64,000 nucleotides of DNA from Chinchilla lanigera (GCF_000276665.1 NW_004955417.1:30248059-30312058); one strand, 5' to 3'. Numbered from the stretch's first letter, positions 35,986 to 48,964 are shown. The notes: generated by a model not told the origin, from the letters alone. Program-made: numbers and translations.

Positions 35986-38900
35986 CTTCCTTTATGAAGT
36001 GAGTCTGCAAGATTTTAATTTAAAATTGAAATATGAATGCACGCATCGAAACCTATAAAACATGTTGTGCACATTCTTACGGCAGTACGGCCTCAGTGAC
36101 ACCAGCACGCAGCAGAGAAGCCGGGGTTGAGCCCTGGGAGCAGGCGAATCCGTTTCAAGACAAAGAATGAGAATCTCAGAATCTCTTAAGCCCCAGGCAC
36201 CATCCCCGCCAAAACAGATTCTGTATCTTTCCTCGACACAACCTGGCTCTCTTCCTATCTGTTTTCTCTCAAGGAATGGCAGAATTATGGGGCATCCACC
36301 TCCCCCAGCCAGAGGCATCCTCCTGAGGGCTCTCCCGTTTCCTACACCCAACCAGCGTGGGGCTGTGTGGCTCTGTCCCCGAAGGCAGACTGGCTCCACT
36401 CCTCTCCCTCCGCTCACGTCCTCCGCAACCCTTTGTCCTCACAGCCACTGACCAAGGTCAGACTCATCATTCTCCTTTGGGCTCTGTGACAGCCCAGCCT
36501 GTAACCGCCCTCGTCTCCAGCACGCTTCCTCCCATCTGTCATTCTTGCATCCCGAAGGCGAGGCTCTGCCGCCCCTGCCTACCCTTCGGGCTCACACCTG
36601 CGGTTGTCACCGTTCCTGCCCGCTCCTCCCCATCTGCCTGGGTCCTGCGTCCAGACACTCAATCACCAATCGATCTGTTTTCCTGGCAAACACCCGGTAT
36701 TCTCTGTGCTCCCATGCCAAAGGCTTCTCCATCTCCTCCCCTCTTCCCTTAGGCGAGGGCCTACTTTTAGGGCTCACTCGGGTTTCTCCCTAGCGGGCGC
36801 CTTTCAGGACTGCACCTTCGGCGGCAGCCTTCCTGCTGCTTCCGGAACATGCCATGCCTGTTTCCTGACAGCACCGCCCCGCGCTCTGGTGCCTCGCCGC
36901 CTCTGCCTCCTAACAGCGGCGCTGTCCGCTCCGGGCACGCAATGGGCCATCAACACTGACAAGATAAACCAGCTAACGTATGAGTAAATGGCCTTGTGCG
37001 TGAATACCCACAGTCAGTGTGAGGTTACGCTTGCTCTGTAAGCAGGAAATAGCACTTTAGCAATTACTAGTCACCTCGTTTTGAAAGGCAGTGGGACCAG
37101 TGTATATGCTGCAAAGTACGCCGTGTGACGGCAAATACCCTCACGCCTGATTGTGCTTTGTGCACACGGGCTGCATGTTCCCAACCATGTGCATCAGCTG
37201 TCCACGTCCTGAAGCTCTGTTCATTTCACTGCCGTTCATTTTGTTAAAAGTCCATTCAAAATAACCATGTCCAGTTTCTGGAAGGAGATGTGTTTGATAT
37301 GAAATTTAATTACTACAGATAATGCCTGTTAAACTATTAGGAACAGCTCCAGTATTCTGCCTACCAACTTGCAAATCTTACTCTTTATTCTGAATTCAAA
37401 TTTTTATGACAGAAAATTGAAAGAACTACAAAGAAACTTGATATACATTATTTTAACGTGATCATTCTTAAACTGAACAAGATATTGTTTTGATCACAAA
37501 ATTGCAAACACACCTTCTTTTCCTTTAATGCTTTCTAGTCTTGTTTACCTCACTCACGTAACTTAACCCTGCTCGCTACACAGAACACACCCTGGTTCAC
37601 TTAGCGAGGGAAAGGAACTCTGACGTTTGAACTGCCCACCACCCGGCAGACAGTATGTTAGAGGGCCATAGGCAATGGAGGCCCCCAGGAGAATCCACCT
37701 AAGAGACAACCTCTGCTGACGACTTCATGTCTACTATGACAATGGCAGCAATACAACCAAACACATCAATGCTGACGAATGTGCAAAGGAAACCTGCATT
37801 CGGCACCACAGGACTCGCTGGGGCTCTAGAACACAGGAGACACTCAGGAGGGGCCTTCCAGAGACCGCAGGTGTCAGGGTTTGCAGAGCATCTTCAGGAG
37901 GCAGAAAGCTGCTTCCATTTCAGAGAAGTTGTGAGATATCAGCCCTGAAGTCAAACACTGCTCCAAGCAAACCTCTCTGCTCAATGTTCAATGATCAGAC
38001 CGTTACTCTCTCACTCGAGTCACTTCTCTTCTTGGGAGGGAACTTTGCCATCTTTCTGCTCCATGAAGGCTCTTAAGTTTAAAGGGTTCTGAAATTTTCT
38101 TTCTTCTGTTTAGGCAAAATCAATGGTAAAAGTGTGAATGTGTGGTATGCATGTGTGTGTATGTGCCTGTGCTGTCCTACATTGGAGGAGCAGTGTCACA
38201 GTCAGTGCAGGCAGAAGCTGTTGATGTCACCACCCTGTGACAAGCATCTCAATGCATCATGTGTGGTCCAACCTATCTTCCCTGAGTAATATTTCAAAAT
38301 GTTCTTATATACATCACTGGTGGAAGACTTACTGGGATGCATGGAAATAGTCATTCAAAGCACAGGAAAGGGGTAAAGATAGCTGTCTCTTTTTCCTTAC
38401 TTTCATCACAGCTGGACAGAAGCTCACCTTACATGGTGAGGAACAATCTCTCTGGGCAGCAACTCCACCTACAAACGGCAGCTCCATGCAGCAACTTTCA
38501 CTCTTTTTGTAAAAGTCGGTCTGACACTCTTTACCTAGCCTTGGAGCCATAGATCACCTCACAGAGCCACCCCTGACTTCTTCCTGTCCTCTCCGAGCTG
38601 TGAGCGCTTGGGACCGCCCAGTGAGTGCTGGCTGGAAGGTGGTTGTTCTAATCCATTGGCAAGTGTGGATTTTCAGTGATGTTTTTAAATCATGTGATGT
38701 TGCTATGTGCACTTTGAAGCTATCATACACATTTCACAGAGGTCACACTTCAACATGCTTGCTTTTCTAGTAAGAAATGACACATAGCACAGACAACTAG
38801 ACTTCTCCCCCACGCAGTGGACCTGCACTTCAATCAGAAGTTGATGTGTGCTCTTACTACAAAGACTATTATATTTTAAAGATTTGCCAAAAATATTACC

Positions 38901-39691
38901 TTATTTCATGGCCCCTTCAACTCTGTTATTTTCTAATAACATTATGTTTTAAGACCTGAACATATTGGCAGTGTAGCTTTAGTATGGTTTACAAGGTTGA
39001 GTTAGGTGTAGTAACCCTAACTGCTAATAAAATATCCTTCTGCTGTGGGGAGGAATACACAGTCTGCCAGACTCCCGTGACCCCAAGTTTGAGCGTGGAT
39101 GCACGAAGGAGCAAATTATTCCTCAGTCTCACACGAAGCCCCCAGGGTTTCTTCTCTCGGAACGGAAGGAAAACTGTGATGAATCTTCCTCCACTTGAAG
39201 ACTGTATCTCAAGAATTGGAAAGAATAATTTTTATTTTTGGCAAATAGCTATTTCCCAGAGAGAGCAATTAGGGGGTTGAGAAAGGAAGGGAAACAATTT
39301 ACCAGAACTAAAAATTGATTCTATAGTTCTCAAACATAAATTACTACATTAAAGGTTTAAAATAGCCATGACCACAATCATGAGACGGCACTCCCAACTC
39401 CTTTCCCTTCCACTGAAACGGCTTTGGAGTCCAGATTTCAAGGTACAAAGCATGGCTTTTGTGGCTTAAAGGGAAAAAACTCTTTCTGCTCAACATAATG
39501 AGCACATACATTATGATATATTTAGAATGCTCTCCATGGTGGCAGTGAATCCAGACACGCATCTCTCCCTGGGAAAGGCGAGAAACGCCAAGCTGTGAGC
39601 AGTGTCCATCTCAGGGATGGACATGCAGGTAATTTATTTTCTTCTTGAAATGGTTTGGTATTTTCCATGATCTTTAAGAAAATGAGAACTT

Positions 39692-39871
39692 TGCTGGGCA
39701 TGGTGGCACATGCCTGTAATCCTAACACTTGGGAGGCTGAGGCAAAAGGATCGTTGTGAGTTTGAGGCCAGCCTGAGCTACAGAGTGAGCTCAAGGCCAG
39801 CATGAACTGCTCAAGGCCAGCAAGACCCTGTCTCAAAAAAGACAAAAAAACAAAAACAAAAACAAAAAAAG
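39692..39871 (+). mobile_element. B1-like (7SL-derived) SINE with 14-bp TSD
   Basis: Sense on the plus strand: 'tgctgggcatggtggcacat', 'gcctgtaatcctaacacttg', 'ggaggctgaggcaaaaggat', 'gtgagtttgaggccagcctg', then 'accctgtctcaaaaaag' and an A-rich (CAAAAA)n tail. The flanks are gaaaatgagaactt at 39678-39691 and 39872-39885. Inside, gctcaaggccagca is repeated with a 20-bp period (39789 and 39809), giving three successive 'ggccagc' blocks; internal duplication is a known feature of rodent B1, but this one looks distinctive. Antisense to ANGPT1. Confidence 0.93.
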
Positions 39872-41139
39872 GAAAATGAGAACTTGATTTTACATTTAGA
39901 AAAATAGCAAAAAGAATGAGAGTCAGAAAGAAACGCTTGCTTAGAAAGCAGCCGTTCTTCAGAGCCATCATGGGAAATGCAGCCTCCCTCTGCACTCCCC
40001 ACTGGCCCAGGGAACTTTCCTTTCCTCTTTTGGCGCCCCCTCAGCCTCCGCCACCCGCTGCCACCAGTTCATGAGCAGTAAGGAAACCAACCAACAAAAG
40101 AGCAGAGATGGCCCGGTGCTCTCTGCAGGGAGATTGCACGGCAGGAGGTGGCAGTGGCCGTGCTGTTCAGCACTTCCTGTGTCCCCAAGGCCCTGAGGTC
40201 TTCCTGGCAGCATGTGCCCAGCCAAGCTCCCCACCTCAGACTCACAAGGCACAGAAGTCTTGTGAAGCTGGGCCCCATGGGCCTCAGAGGGACAGGGCTC
40301 AGTATGAGTGGACCCTCAAAATTCCCTTCCCCTCTGGTGGCCCTTTCCCGCCCACCCAAACCTGCTCCCTGAAGAGCTCCCTTTGGCTAGCCCCTTGGTA
40401 GTGGGACTGTCCTGAGACAGGACCTTGCTCACTGCCAGGATCCTAAAGGCATTTGAGTTGTCATCAATTCTTGGCCAAAAGTAAAGGCGTCTAGTAGTTG
40501 ACTATCAGCTTCCAACAGTAAAAAAGCTTCATTATCCTTGTTCTCCCTTTTGAAATACAATGACAAATGAAAAATCCCTTCAGGACTGTGCTGCCCAGGG
40601 ACAAGCAGAGAATGATGAGGTCAGTGCACACCGGGGCCTTGGCCTGCCTATGTCCAGCGTAAACACATGCACGGTCATTTCATACGACAAGCTGATTTGT
40701 TCTTTCCTCGCCACCCGAGTGGTATGCTATTTATAGCCACATTAATTACCCTTGCTGAAAAGCACAAGTGTTTTCTTTCACTTAGTCAACCAGAGCACAG
40801 ATAGCAACTTCACTCGGGAGGGCGAGTATCATGCTTCTCTATCTGCCACCACCGCTTCACGTCAGCACAAGCGGCAGATGAGCAGCTATTCTACCCAGGT
40901 GTGCACGCACGTGAGCACGCGGCCTGTGCTTAGACAGCAGACGCTGACGATGTGCTTTTAGAAAGTGCGCCAGCAAGGCTCAGCCGGTGATTTCCCAGCC
41001 ACCCTTCCTGCTTTAGGAAATAACATTCCCTTATTAATTAAAGCATATAAATCATATCTACATTGAAACTGCTGAACTGAAAGAAATTATTGTTGAAAAT
41101 CTTTCCCATTATTAAAGGCAAAATTATATTTAAAGCTAA

Positions 41140-41372
41140 ATATATTTGCATAAATTTTGCATGTATATGCTATATAGTATATCATGTATCATATCATATA
41201 TTATATAGTATAAGTATATATTTTATACAGTTTATATATTTTATATAAAATATATACTATGTTGTACAGTATATACTATATATACTATAATATATAGTAT
41301 GTAATATATAGTATATGTTATATGTAACATGTATATGCAAATGTATGTGCTATATATATATATATAGTGCTA
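41140..41372. repeat. TA-rich palindromic block
   Basis: About 230 bp almost entirely of A and T, with many overlapping tatatagtatat and atactatatatac units that are locally self-complementary, ending in a pure (TA)n stretch. It can extrude cruciforms or form hairpins. A second looser AT-rich stretch continues at about 41560-41690. Confidence 0.85.
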
Positions 41373-42540
41373 CCCTAGCTCACAAATGCAGTTCTCTCCA
41401 CAGCTCTGATCACAGAGAGCTGGAAATCGAATTCTCCCATCAGCCTGACATTGAACTTAACCATTGAATTTGATTCAGTTTTCATCTAACTCATTTTGCA
41501 TCCAGAATCATGGAAAGAATCAAGTTCATATATTTATAGACTCTATAAATAGACCTTTATAGATCATACATCTGCATTCTATGTACGTATATACTCCATA
41601 TCTGTATCTATACATATGCATATTTATGTGTGTGTATAAATATATGTATACTATATATTCTATAAATCATATTTATGATGTAAAACAATGGACTATAATT
41701 ATTTACCCTTCAAAATGCTAAACAGGAACATGGAAGGACAATGAATACCAGCACACACACAGGTGTAGCTGTGTGTACCTGTGGGTGTATGTGAGACACA
41801 CGCACATATTTCTCAGCAGGTCAGTGCAGCTTGATAAACTACAGAGTAACATTCACATGTTGTCTGTGTTGGCCTCATACCATGGGGACACTGTGTGAGA
41901 TGGAAGAGCCGTTGTTCCCACCTTACCTCTGACAGGATGGGAAGACAAGGCAGTCACAGACTGATGTCCTGTGCAAAGTCGTGGAAGGCATACCTGAATG
42001 TATGAAGCCCATAGCACTGTTCCTCCATTACTCACAGGTATCAGAAGGGTGGGCAGGTGTTCTCTGTTGTCACAGGTGTGTCCTGGGAAGAACCCCATGT
42101 CACCAGCCTCATTTCTGCCCTGCATCCATTCCCACAGGGCTTCTACCTTCATCACCCCTTTTTAAAATACTGAGGTCACACCGTTATCACTATGTTTAGG
42201 AACCCAGGAGTCCAAGCAGCCTGGACCCCAGGAGCTCTGACTTCTCAGTGTCAGCGTTCCCTGCCCAGTCTGAATGAGCGGTGTTCTACTAAACAGTCTG
42301 AGACAGTGTCACACTTCTCCAACACTTTCATCTGTAAAGAGAGCCAAGGAAGCGAGGCAATTTCCCCAAGGGTGCCACAGTTGAATGTGGCCCAGAAGAA
42401 CCAGCTTGTCACTGACCAGCCTGACACCATGTGCCATGACACAATGACAGGAGCTTCTCCACCAGGACCTCATGTCCTATACGCTATCTCAGGACAGCAT
42501 GTGCCACAGAGTGGTCATCAAGTCTGGAAATAGATGCCCA

Positions 42541-42923
42541 TTTTTGGATTGGGTCTTTAAATTTGGGGGGTCTGATATTTTTGAGTTCTTTAAATATTCT
42601 AGATATTAACCCCCTGCGGAATAGCTAGCAAAAGTTTTTTCACACTCTATGGATTCTCTTCAGTCTGTTGGTGGTTTCTTTTCATGTACAAAAGGTTTTC
42701 AACAAGATTTGATCTCAGTTGTTGATTCTTTGTAACACATGCAATCAGGGTTTTGTTCATAAAGTCTGCCTACATCGACATCTTCAAGAGTTCTCCCTAG
42801 TCTCTCTTCCAGTAGATTTAGTGGACAGCCTTGTCTTAGTCTTGATTTTAGAGTGGAAGTTTTCAGTTTTTGACCATTTAGTATGATGTTGGCTCTTGGT
42901 TGGTCATAGATGGCTTTCATCAG
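42541..42923 (-). mobile_element. L1 fragment, 3' part of ORF2 (segment B of an inverted L1)
   Basis: Read on the minus strand from 42923, the frame is LMKAIYDQPRANIILNGQKL and goes on to RQGCPL, which is the L1 reverse transcriptase just upstream of the catalytic FADD region. At about 42815-42821 it jumps to LEERLGRTLEDVDVG and then, with stops, to sequence matching the C-terminal part of ORF2. The core of the RT, including FADD, is therefore deleted. No ORF2 stop, 3' UTR or poly(A) is seen at the left end. It is non-functional. It pairs with the plus-strand L1 segment that follows. Confidence 0.85.
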
Positions 42924-45217
42924 CTACACCAGGGCATGTAATTGTTCAGCACATGAACAGAATATTTAAAGCTGGTATAGAAAATAAACAAATCACATAT
43001 AATGGAAAGCTCATCAGAGTCACAGCAGACTTCTCAATGCAAGCCTTTAAGTCAAAGAGAGCTTGGACTAAAGTATTTCAAGTCCTAAAAGAAAGCAACC
43101 TCCACCTCAGATTGATGTACCCTGCAAAACGATCTTTCAAAATCAATGGAGAAACAGGAGGCTTTCATGACAGAAATCAATTGAAGAACTTCATGACCAC
43201 TAAAACAACTCTACAAAATATTCTGAAGAACATTCTAGAAGGAGTTAAGGAAGACCACAATTCCACGAACATCAATAGAAAGAATTCACCAGGTAAGGCA
43301 AGCAATTAAATAGAGGAGAAAGAAAGGGAACCAACAACAGGAAAATAATATGACAAGGACAAGTCAATACATATCAGTTATAACCATCAATGTAAATGGT
43401 CTCAATTCACAATCAGAAGAAACAGACTGGCAGAGTGGATCAAGAAACAAGATCCAACAATATTCTGCATAAAAGAAACACATTCAACTCAAAAAGAAAT
43501 TCATAGACTAAAAGTCAAAGGATGGGAAATAATACTTCATGTAACAGGAACCTGGAAAAAAGCAGGGGTAGCTATTATACTTGTGGATAAAGTGAACTTC
43601 AAGTCAAGAATGATCAAGAGACAAAGAAGATTACCACATACTTGTTAAGGGAAAACTCCAAGATGAAGAGAAAATATTCACAAATATATATGTAACAAAT
43701 ACCAGTGCACACAGCTATATACAACAAATATTAATACACATGAAAAATCAAATAAGCACTAACACAATTGTAATGGGGGCCTCAATACCCCACTGTGGCA
43801 AATAGACAGATCAACTAGAAAAAAAATTCAACAAAGAAATATCAAAAGTGAAACAAACCTGTGAACAAATGGACTCAGTAGATGTCTACAGAGTGTCCCA
43901 TCCCACAACATCAGAATACATATTTTTCTCAGCTGTGCATGGGACATTCTCCAAAATAGTCCACATACTGGCTCATAAAAGGTGCATAAGTAAATGCAAA
44001 GGAATTGAAATTTCCCCCATGCACATTATCAGACTGTAGTGCAACAAAACTGGAAATCAATGGCAAAAAAAACCACACAAAAACTACATAAACACATGGA
44101 AATTAAATAACACCCTCCTGAACAACCAGAGTCAGGGATGAAATTAAAAAAGAAATTAGACAGTTTCTATGATTAAATGATAATGCAAAAAATTCTGCAA
44201 CTTATGGGATGCAGTGAAAGCAATCCAACAAGAGAAATTTATAGCACTGAATTCCCATATCAGGAAAACAGAGCAAGTTCAAGTAAATAACCTAATTTTG
44301 AACTTCAGGTTTTAAGAAAAAGAAGAGCAAGTCAAGCCCAAAGCTCATAATAGGGAGGAAATTATAAAGATCAGAGCAGAAATTAATTCAATTGAGACTA
44401 AGAAAACAATACAAAGAACCAATGAATTGAAGAGTTGGTTCTTTGAGAAATTAAATTAAATTGAAAAGCTCCTTGCCAACCTTATCACAAAAGGAAAGAA
44501 AAGACTCAAATCCACGCAATTAAGAATGAAAAGGGTGAAATCACGACAGATCTGCAGAAATCTGGAAGATCATCAATACCTTCTTCAAGAACATGTACTC
44601 AAATAAGATGGAAAATTAGAAAAAATGGACAGATTCCTAGACACAAATGAATTACCAAAGTTGAATCAAGAAAATATAAAAATTCTAAATACATCAATAT
44701 CATTCATTGAAATAGAAGATGTTATTAAAAAAATACAAAGAAAAGCCCAAGCCATGATGGATTCACTGCTAAATTCTATAAGAAATTTAGAGAAGACCTG
44801 ATACTGCTACTTCTCAAACTCTTTAATGAAATTGAAAGGGAAGCAGTACTCCCAGTCTCGTTCCTGGAAGCAAGTATTACCTTCATACCAAAACCAGAAA
44901 AAGCATTCAACCGAAAAAGAGAATTATAGGCCTAATGAACATAAATGCAAAAATCCTCAATGAGATGCTGCTAAACAGAATGTGGCAAATCGTGGAGAGG
45001 ATTATACACCACGACCAAGCAGGATTTATGCCAGGGATGCAAGGATGGTTCAACATACACAAATAAATACATGTAATACACCGTATTAATAGAACCAAAG
45101 ACAAAATTCAGGTGATCACCTCAATAGATGCAGAAATTAGCATTTGAGAAAGCCCAATACTCATTCATGATAAAAACCCTACAGAAAATAGGAATAGATG
45201 GTCTTTATCTCAATCTG
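42924..45217 (+). mobile_element. L1 fragment, ORF1 C-terminus to RT start (segment A, inverted)
   Basis: Starts inside the ORF1 C-terminal domain (IRVTADFSMQAFKSKRAW, LMYPAKRSFKINGETGGFHD) and crosses a short spacer. The ORF2 endonuclease follows (ISVITINVNGLNSQ; KAGVAIILVDK; SEYIFFSAVHGTFSKIVHI), then the linker and the start of the reverse transcriptase ([42 protein letters not shown]). Several stops and frameshifts break both frames. At the catalytic endonuclease motif SKI-D-HI the aspartate is replaced by valine (codon at 43959-43961). The segment stops at 45217, at the ORF2 codon where the minus-strand segment begins. A dead copy of moderate age. Confidence 0.88.
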
Positions 45218-46474
45218 TCCTTGAGATTTTGACTGTGAGCAGACTCTAGATTGCTGGTCCCACAGTGAATAAAGTGGGAGCCTGCAGGAGTGAAGAGCCC
45301 AAGTATCTTCTATGAAGCCTGCAGGAAGGGTCTGGAGACGGGTGGGAGGGAGATTGCTGGAGGAAAATAGTCTTTGCTTTAACATTTGAACATTATAGTT
45401 AACACAACACCTGGCTTCAAAGTAGACAGGTTAAAGTGCTATAAATGATCCACACTGTAGAAGTACTCATCACACCTCAGGATCGCAGAGACCCAGGAAG
45501 TAGCTATATTGCAACTTCTCAAGGTTGTATTTTTCTCCCTCCTAACTTGTTGAATAGACTGATAATCAACCTGAAGTACTTGAAATCCTTGATGATAATT
45601 ATCAGCACAGAGTTAGGAGTGTAAATGTGGTGCTGAGATAATAAAAAGATCGCTTATTTGTATGATTCATTGCTGGAACACAACAAGCCTGACAGGAGAC
45701 CCCAGCTGCTCGCCATGAGACACGATGCCTCTCTGCAGAGAACAATGCGGAAAGTTTCTTAAACCATGGGGACTTAGCATTCCTTTATTTAATCACACAA
45801 CTAAAGAAGCTCCTTGGATACTTGGTTGATACATAAGTCCTACAAACGCAGAGTCCGCTGAGATTTCTGACTTCCTGCAAATCTCCCCAGAAACACACTG
45901 CGGCCACCAGGCCAGGGGCACACAGCAAAGAGCCGTGTCCACTGCCGGTGTGACATGGGGGCTGGGGCTGTCAAGCTGTGGGATTTCTAAACAGGAAGGG
46001 AGGCTCCAACAAGGGGCATTAAAAGGCTGCAGTTTCCGGAACACACACTCGGCATAGAGGAGTGTCGTTCTCCCTGGGGAAACCCTCCTGCGGCCGTCCA
46101 GCTCCCAGCCCTGCCCTCTTCGTCACTGAGACCTGCCCTCCACGTCAGGCCTCCCTGACAGTTACTCTCACCAGGCACAAGCCCAGGGCTCCCAATTGCC
46201 TGTTCTCTGGCTGTTTTCATCTCTCCAAGATGCTATTTATTCAATAAATTCTGACCCTTTGGATCTTGAGAAGCAGTTTAAGCTGAAGTAAATGTTTAAT
46301 AATCGAAAATATATGTATGTCTCCTCTGTGTTACACGGACCAAAGCTGAAATTATTAGAACAAAATCTTTGGAGTTGTTACATGCACTAGGATTGCATTC
46401 AAGTATCACACATTTAACTGGGTTTCTCCGCTCTGGGATCAGCGACTTAGCTGTGCATAACATTTGCTGTGCGC

Positions 46475-46545
46475 ATATGTTGCTGCATGTGTGTGTGGCT
46501 GCGCATGTGTGTGGCTGTGTGTGTGTGGCTGCACATCTGCATGTT
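46475..46545. repeat. Imprecise TGTGTGTGGCTGC minisatellite
   Basis: Several related units of the form gcatgtgtgtggctg / tgtgtgtggctgc / acatctgcatg. Imperfect, mixing TG dinucleotides with a ggctgc spacer. Confidence 0.8.
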
Positions 46546-47159
46546 GTGCAGTGTTTGGCCACGCCTCAGTGCAGTGCAGGACCCCCTTCCAGTAGCCAGA
46601 GCCAAACTCTCCAGAGATTGTGTACTGGGGCAGAACCATGCCCAGCTGAAAACCACTGATATAAATCAATGCTGAAATTCTCACTTTATAAAAGATACAA
46701 TAAATAATTTCAAGAAATGTCAGATCATCAGAAGGCAACCAAATGTGTGTAAATCTTACCCTGCATTCTAACCAAAGGCAGAGATGGAAACTACTCATTT
46801 TAATTTTAGCTGCTATATAACTTGTCAGACAGCTGAAACAGAATGAGCGTGTCACACAGCACTAGGACTAGATGGAGCGGTGGCTGACATTTCCTGAAAA
46901 GTCTCCTTGAAGACACAGGTAAAGGCTGACCCATGAAAATTCAGTGACACAGCGAGGGCTAGGATCCAGGTTGATGGCCTTCTGCTCTCAGGGGAGGAGG
47001 AAAACGCAGAAGGGACTTGCACGCTAGTCAGTAGCTCACCAACCGACCTGGGGTGCACTGTGCTCTGGGTTCGCATAGTGGATAGGCGCCCACGGGCACC
47101 CAGCGGAAGGCAGCTTTGACCATGGACTCTCTGAGATATCTGAACGACCCCTGGGAGAG

Positions 47160-47235
47160 GCTCAATTTCTCTACCTCAGCTTCCTCATCTTTATCAGGGG
47201 GACAACACTAAATCATTATGAAGTGCTGTGCAAAC
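47160..47235 (-). repeat. MIR-like fragment (antisense on plus)
   Basis: 'cctcagcttcctcatcttta' is the antisense form of the MIR core. Short and diverged. Confidence 0.55.
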
Positions 47236-47401
47236 TCTCAGGTACAACTGAAATGTAATTTACCTGACTGTCACACTAAAACATCCAAGACAGTTATATA
47301 AGTGGGAAATACGAGCTGCTGTTTATTGCAGATAGAAAAAGTGATAATCCCAATGCTGTCAAAACTAAATTTACGAAAAGCCAATGTTGTTGCTCTGATA
47401 A

Positions 47402-47436
47402 GGCGCGAAAAATGACCTTTGTGACAAAATGCAAAT
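47402..47436. promoter_or_regulatory. Compact cluster of factor-binding motifs
   Basis: Within 35 bp: gcgcgaaa (E2F-like, 47403-47410), tgacctttg (nuclear-receptor half-site type, 47413-47421) and atgcaaat (a perfect octamer, 47429-47436), in sequence free of known repeats. Short motifs occur by chance; the density is the reason for listing it. Confidence 0.25.
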
Positions 47437-48964
47437 CCCTTTCCATCCCCTCACTGTTCTCTCCAGTATCTCAATTCCCTACTCTCTTCACTGGGAAGTA
47501 ATTTCAGCACTATTTTTAGATAAGTTCCAGGTAGATTTACCTTCATCAATTGGAGAATGTATTTGGAGATATCTGAAGAAAATATGTGATTTTTGAAAAA
47601 ACAACTGTCATTGTGTTAATGCATTTGTCAGTCGCAATGTTACAGTGAAGACCCAGAAAATGGATTTTACACTGTCCTGGAACCCCAGGCTCTACCACTG
47701 CCCACTCTGGGAAGAGGACATTGTGCAGTCCTAGGCGTCTGAGAATGGTCTTATCTGTCTCTCTGGGAGACAAAATGCAAAATGCGAGGAGCGAGCTGAT
47801 GCAGTCCACAAGAGATCATTCCTAGAAACATTTCCTCCCTGCAAGATGACTATTTACCCCTGGAGCCTGAAAAAGCAAGTTTGGTAAGTTCCCCTTGATG
47901 GGAGCTCTGGTTTTATGAGACCCTTGAATGTATGCTTAGTGCCTCGGTAACTCCTGATGAAACAGAAGGCTTCCAGATGTTCCCAGATGCCTGATGTTCC
48001 CCTAGGGAACAACCCATGCTTTCAGGAAAAGTCTGACTTTCTGTGCCTTATGATGAAGCAGAAGAACTCAATCAAGGATAAAGAATGAAGTAGATGTACG
48101 TGATGGTTTTTACTGGCTTCACATTATTCTCTTAAAGGGAATGGCCAAGTTAAAGAGAAAGAACTTGGAAAGGCATCACCAGCACTAACACACAACTCTG
48201 GAAACGCTTTTTTCTGCAGGGAAAGCCAGCTTTTTGGTTCCCCTACCAAAGAATTTGTGAACTTAGCACCACTTCAGCTGGCTGCGCTAGAATGCTGACC
48301 TTAATTCCCACTTGAGAGAGTGAAGGGTTAGGATTAATGCTTCTTTTTTATATGCACTGCCTTGCAAAACCCTTTCCATCTACTCGTAAAAGAAGCTTGC
48401 CAATCTTTTATTGAAGGGACTAAGAGCAGGTTATTTCCACCCTGTAAGTGTGATGAAATATAGCTGTAGTAAGAATACAGGAGACCGGGAGCCAGTGCAA
48501 TAGACTGTAATCCAACGCCAGAGACTAGGTCATCAGATGCATTTATCAGGAAGTGGTTACAGGAGTAGAAAGTATCATATTGACATTGAATTGGACTTTC
48601 CACGTGGTGCTCTCAGGAGGAAATACACCTTTAAAAAGGACAACCGATCTAAACCAACAAGCGCACGGGCACTGTTCCAGCTAGAGGTCAGCTCAGCTTC
48701 TTCGGATCCGTGGTCTCAGGTTGCCCAGCCAAGCTCTGAGAGGGCCCAAGCCCCACCCACTCCAGCTCCCAAATCGATGCTGGGCACAGGACAGGTGCAG
48801 AGCGACGGTTCTCTTCTAAGAACACTAGCAGACCAAAGAACTGACACACATCTCTCAGCCAGACCTTAAAAGGGGCCTGAGAAACTGTTCTTCACCCTTG
48901 GAAATTCTGCTGGAAATCGAGGTGGTATGGGATGGCATTTAGTGAGAGGTAAAAGAAGTTTAAA

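Noticed and set aside
39522..40002. Minus frame with Phe/Val-rich start and 'GLQACATMPS'
   Set aside because: Antisense translation of the B1-like SINE and its A-rich tail.
42896..43309. 137-codon frame with good sequence quality
   Set aside because: It is the C-terminal part of L1 ORF1 joined to unrelated bases at its start, not a host gene.
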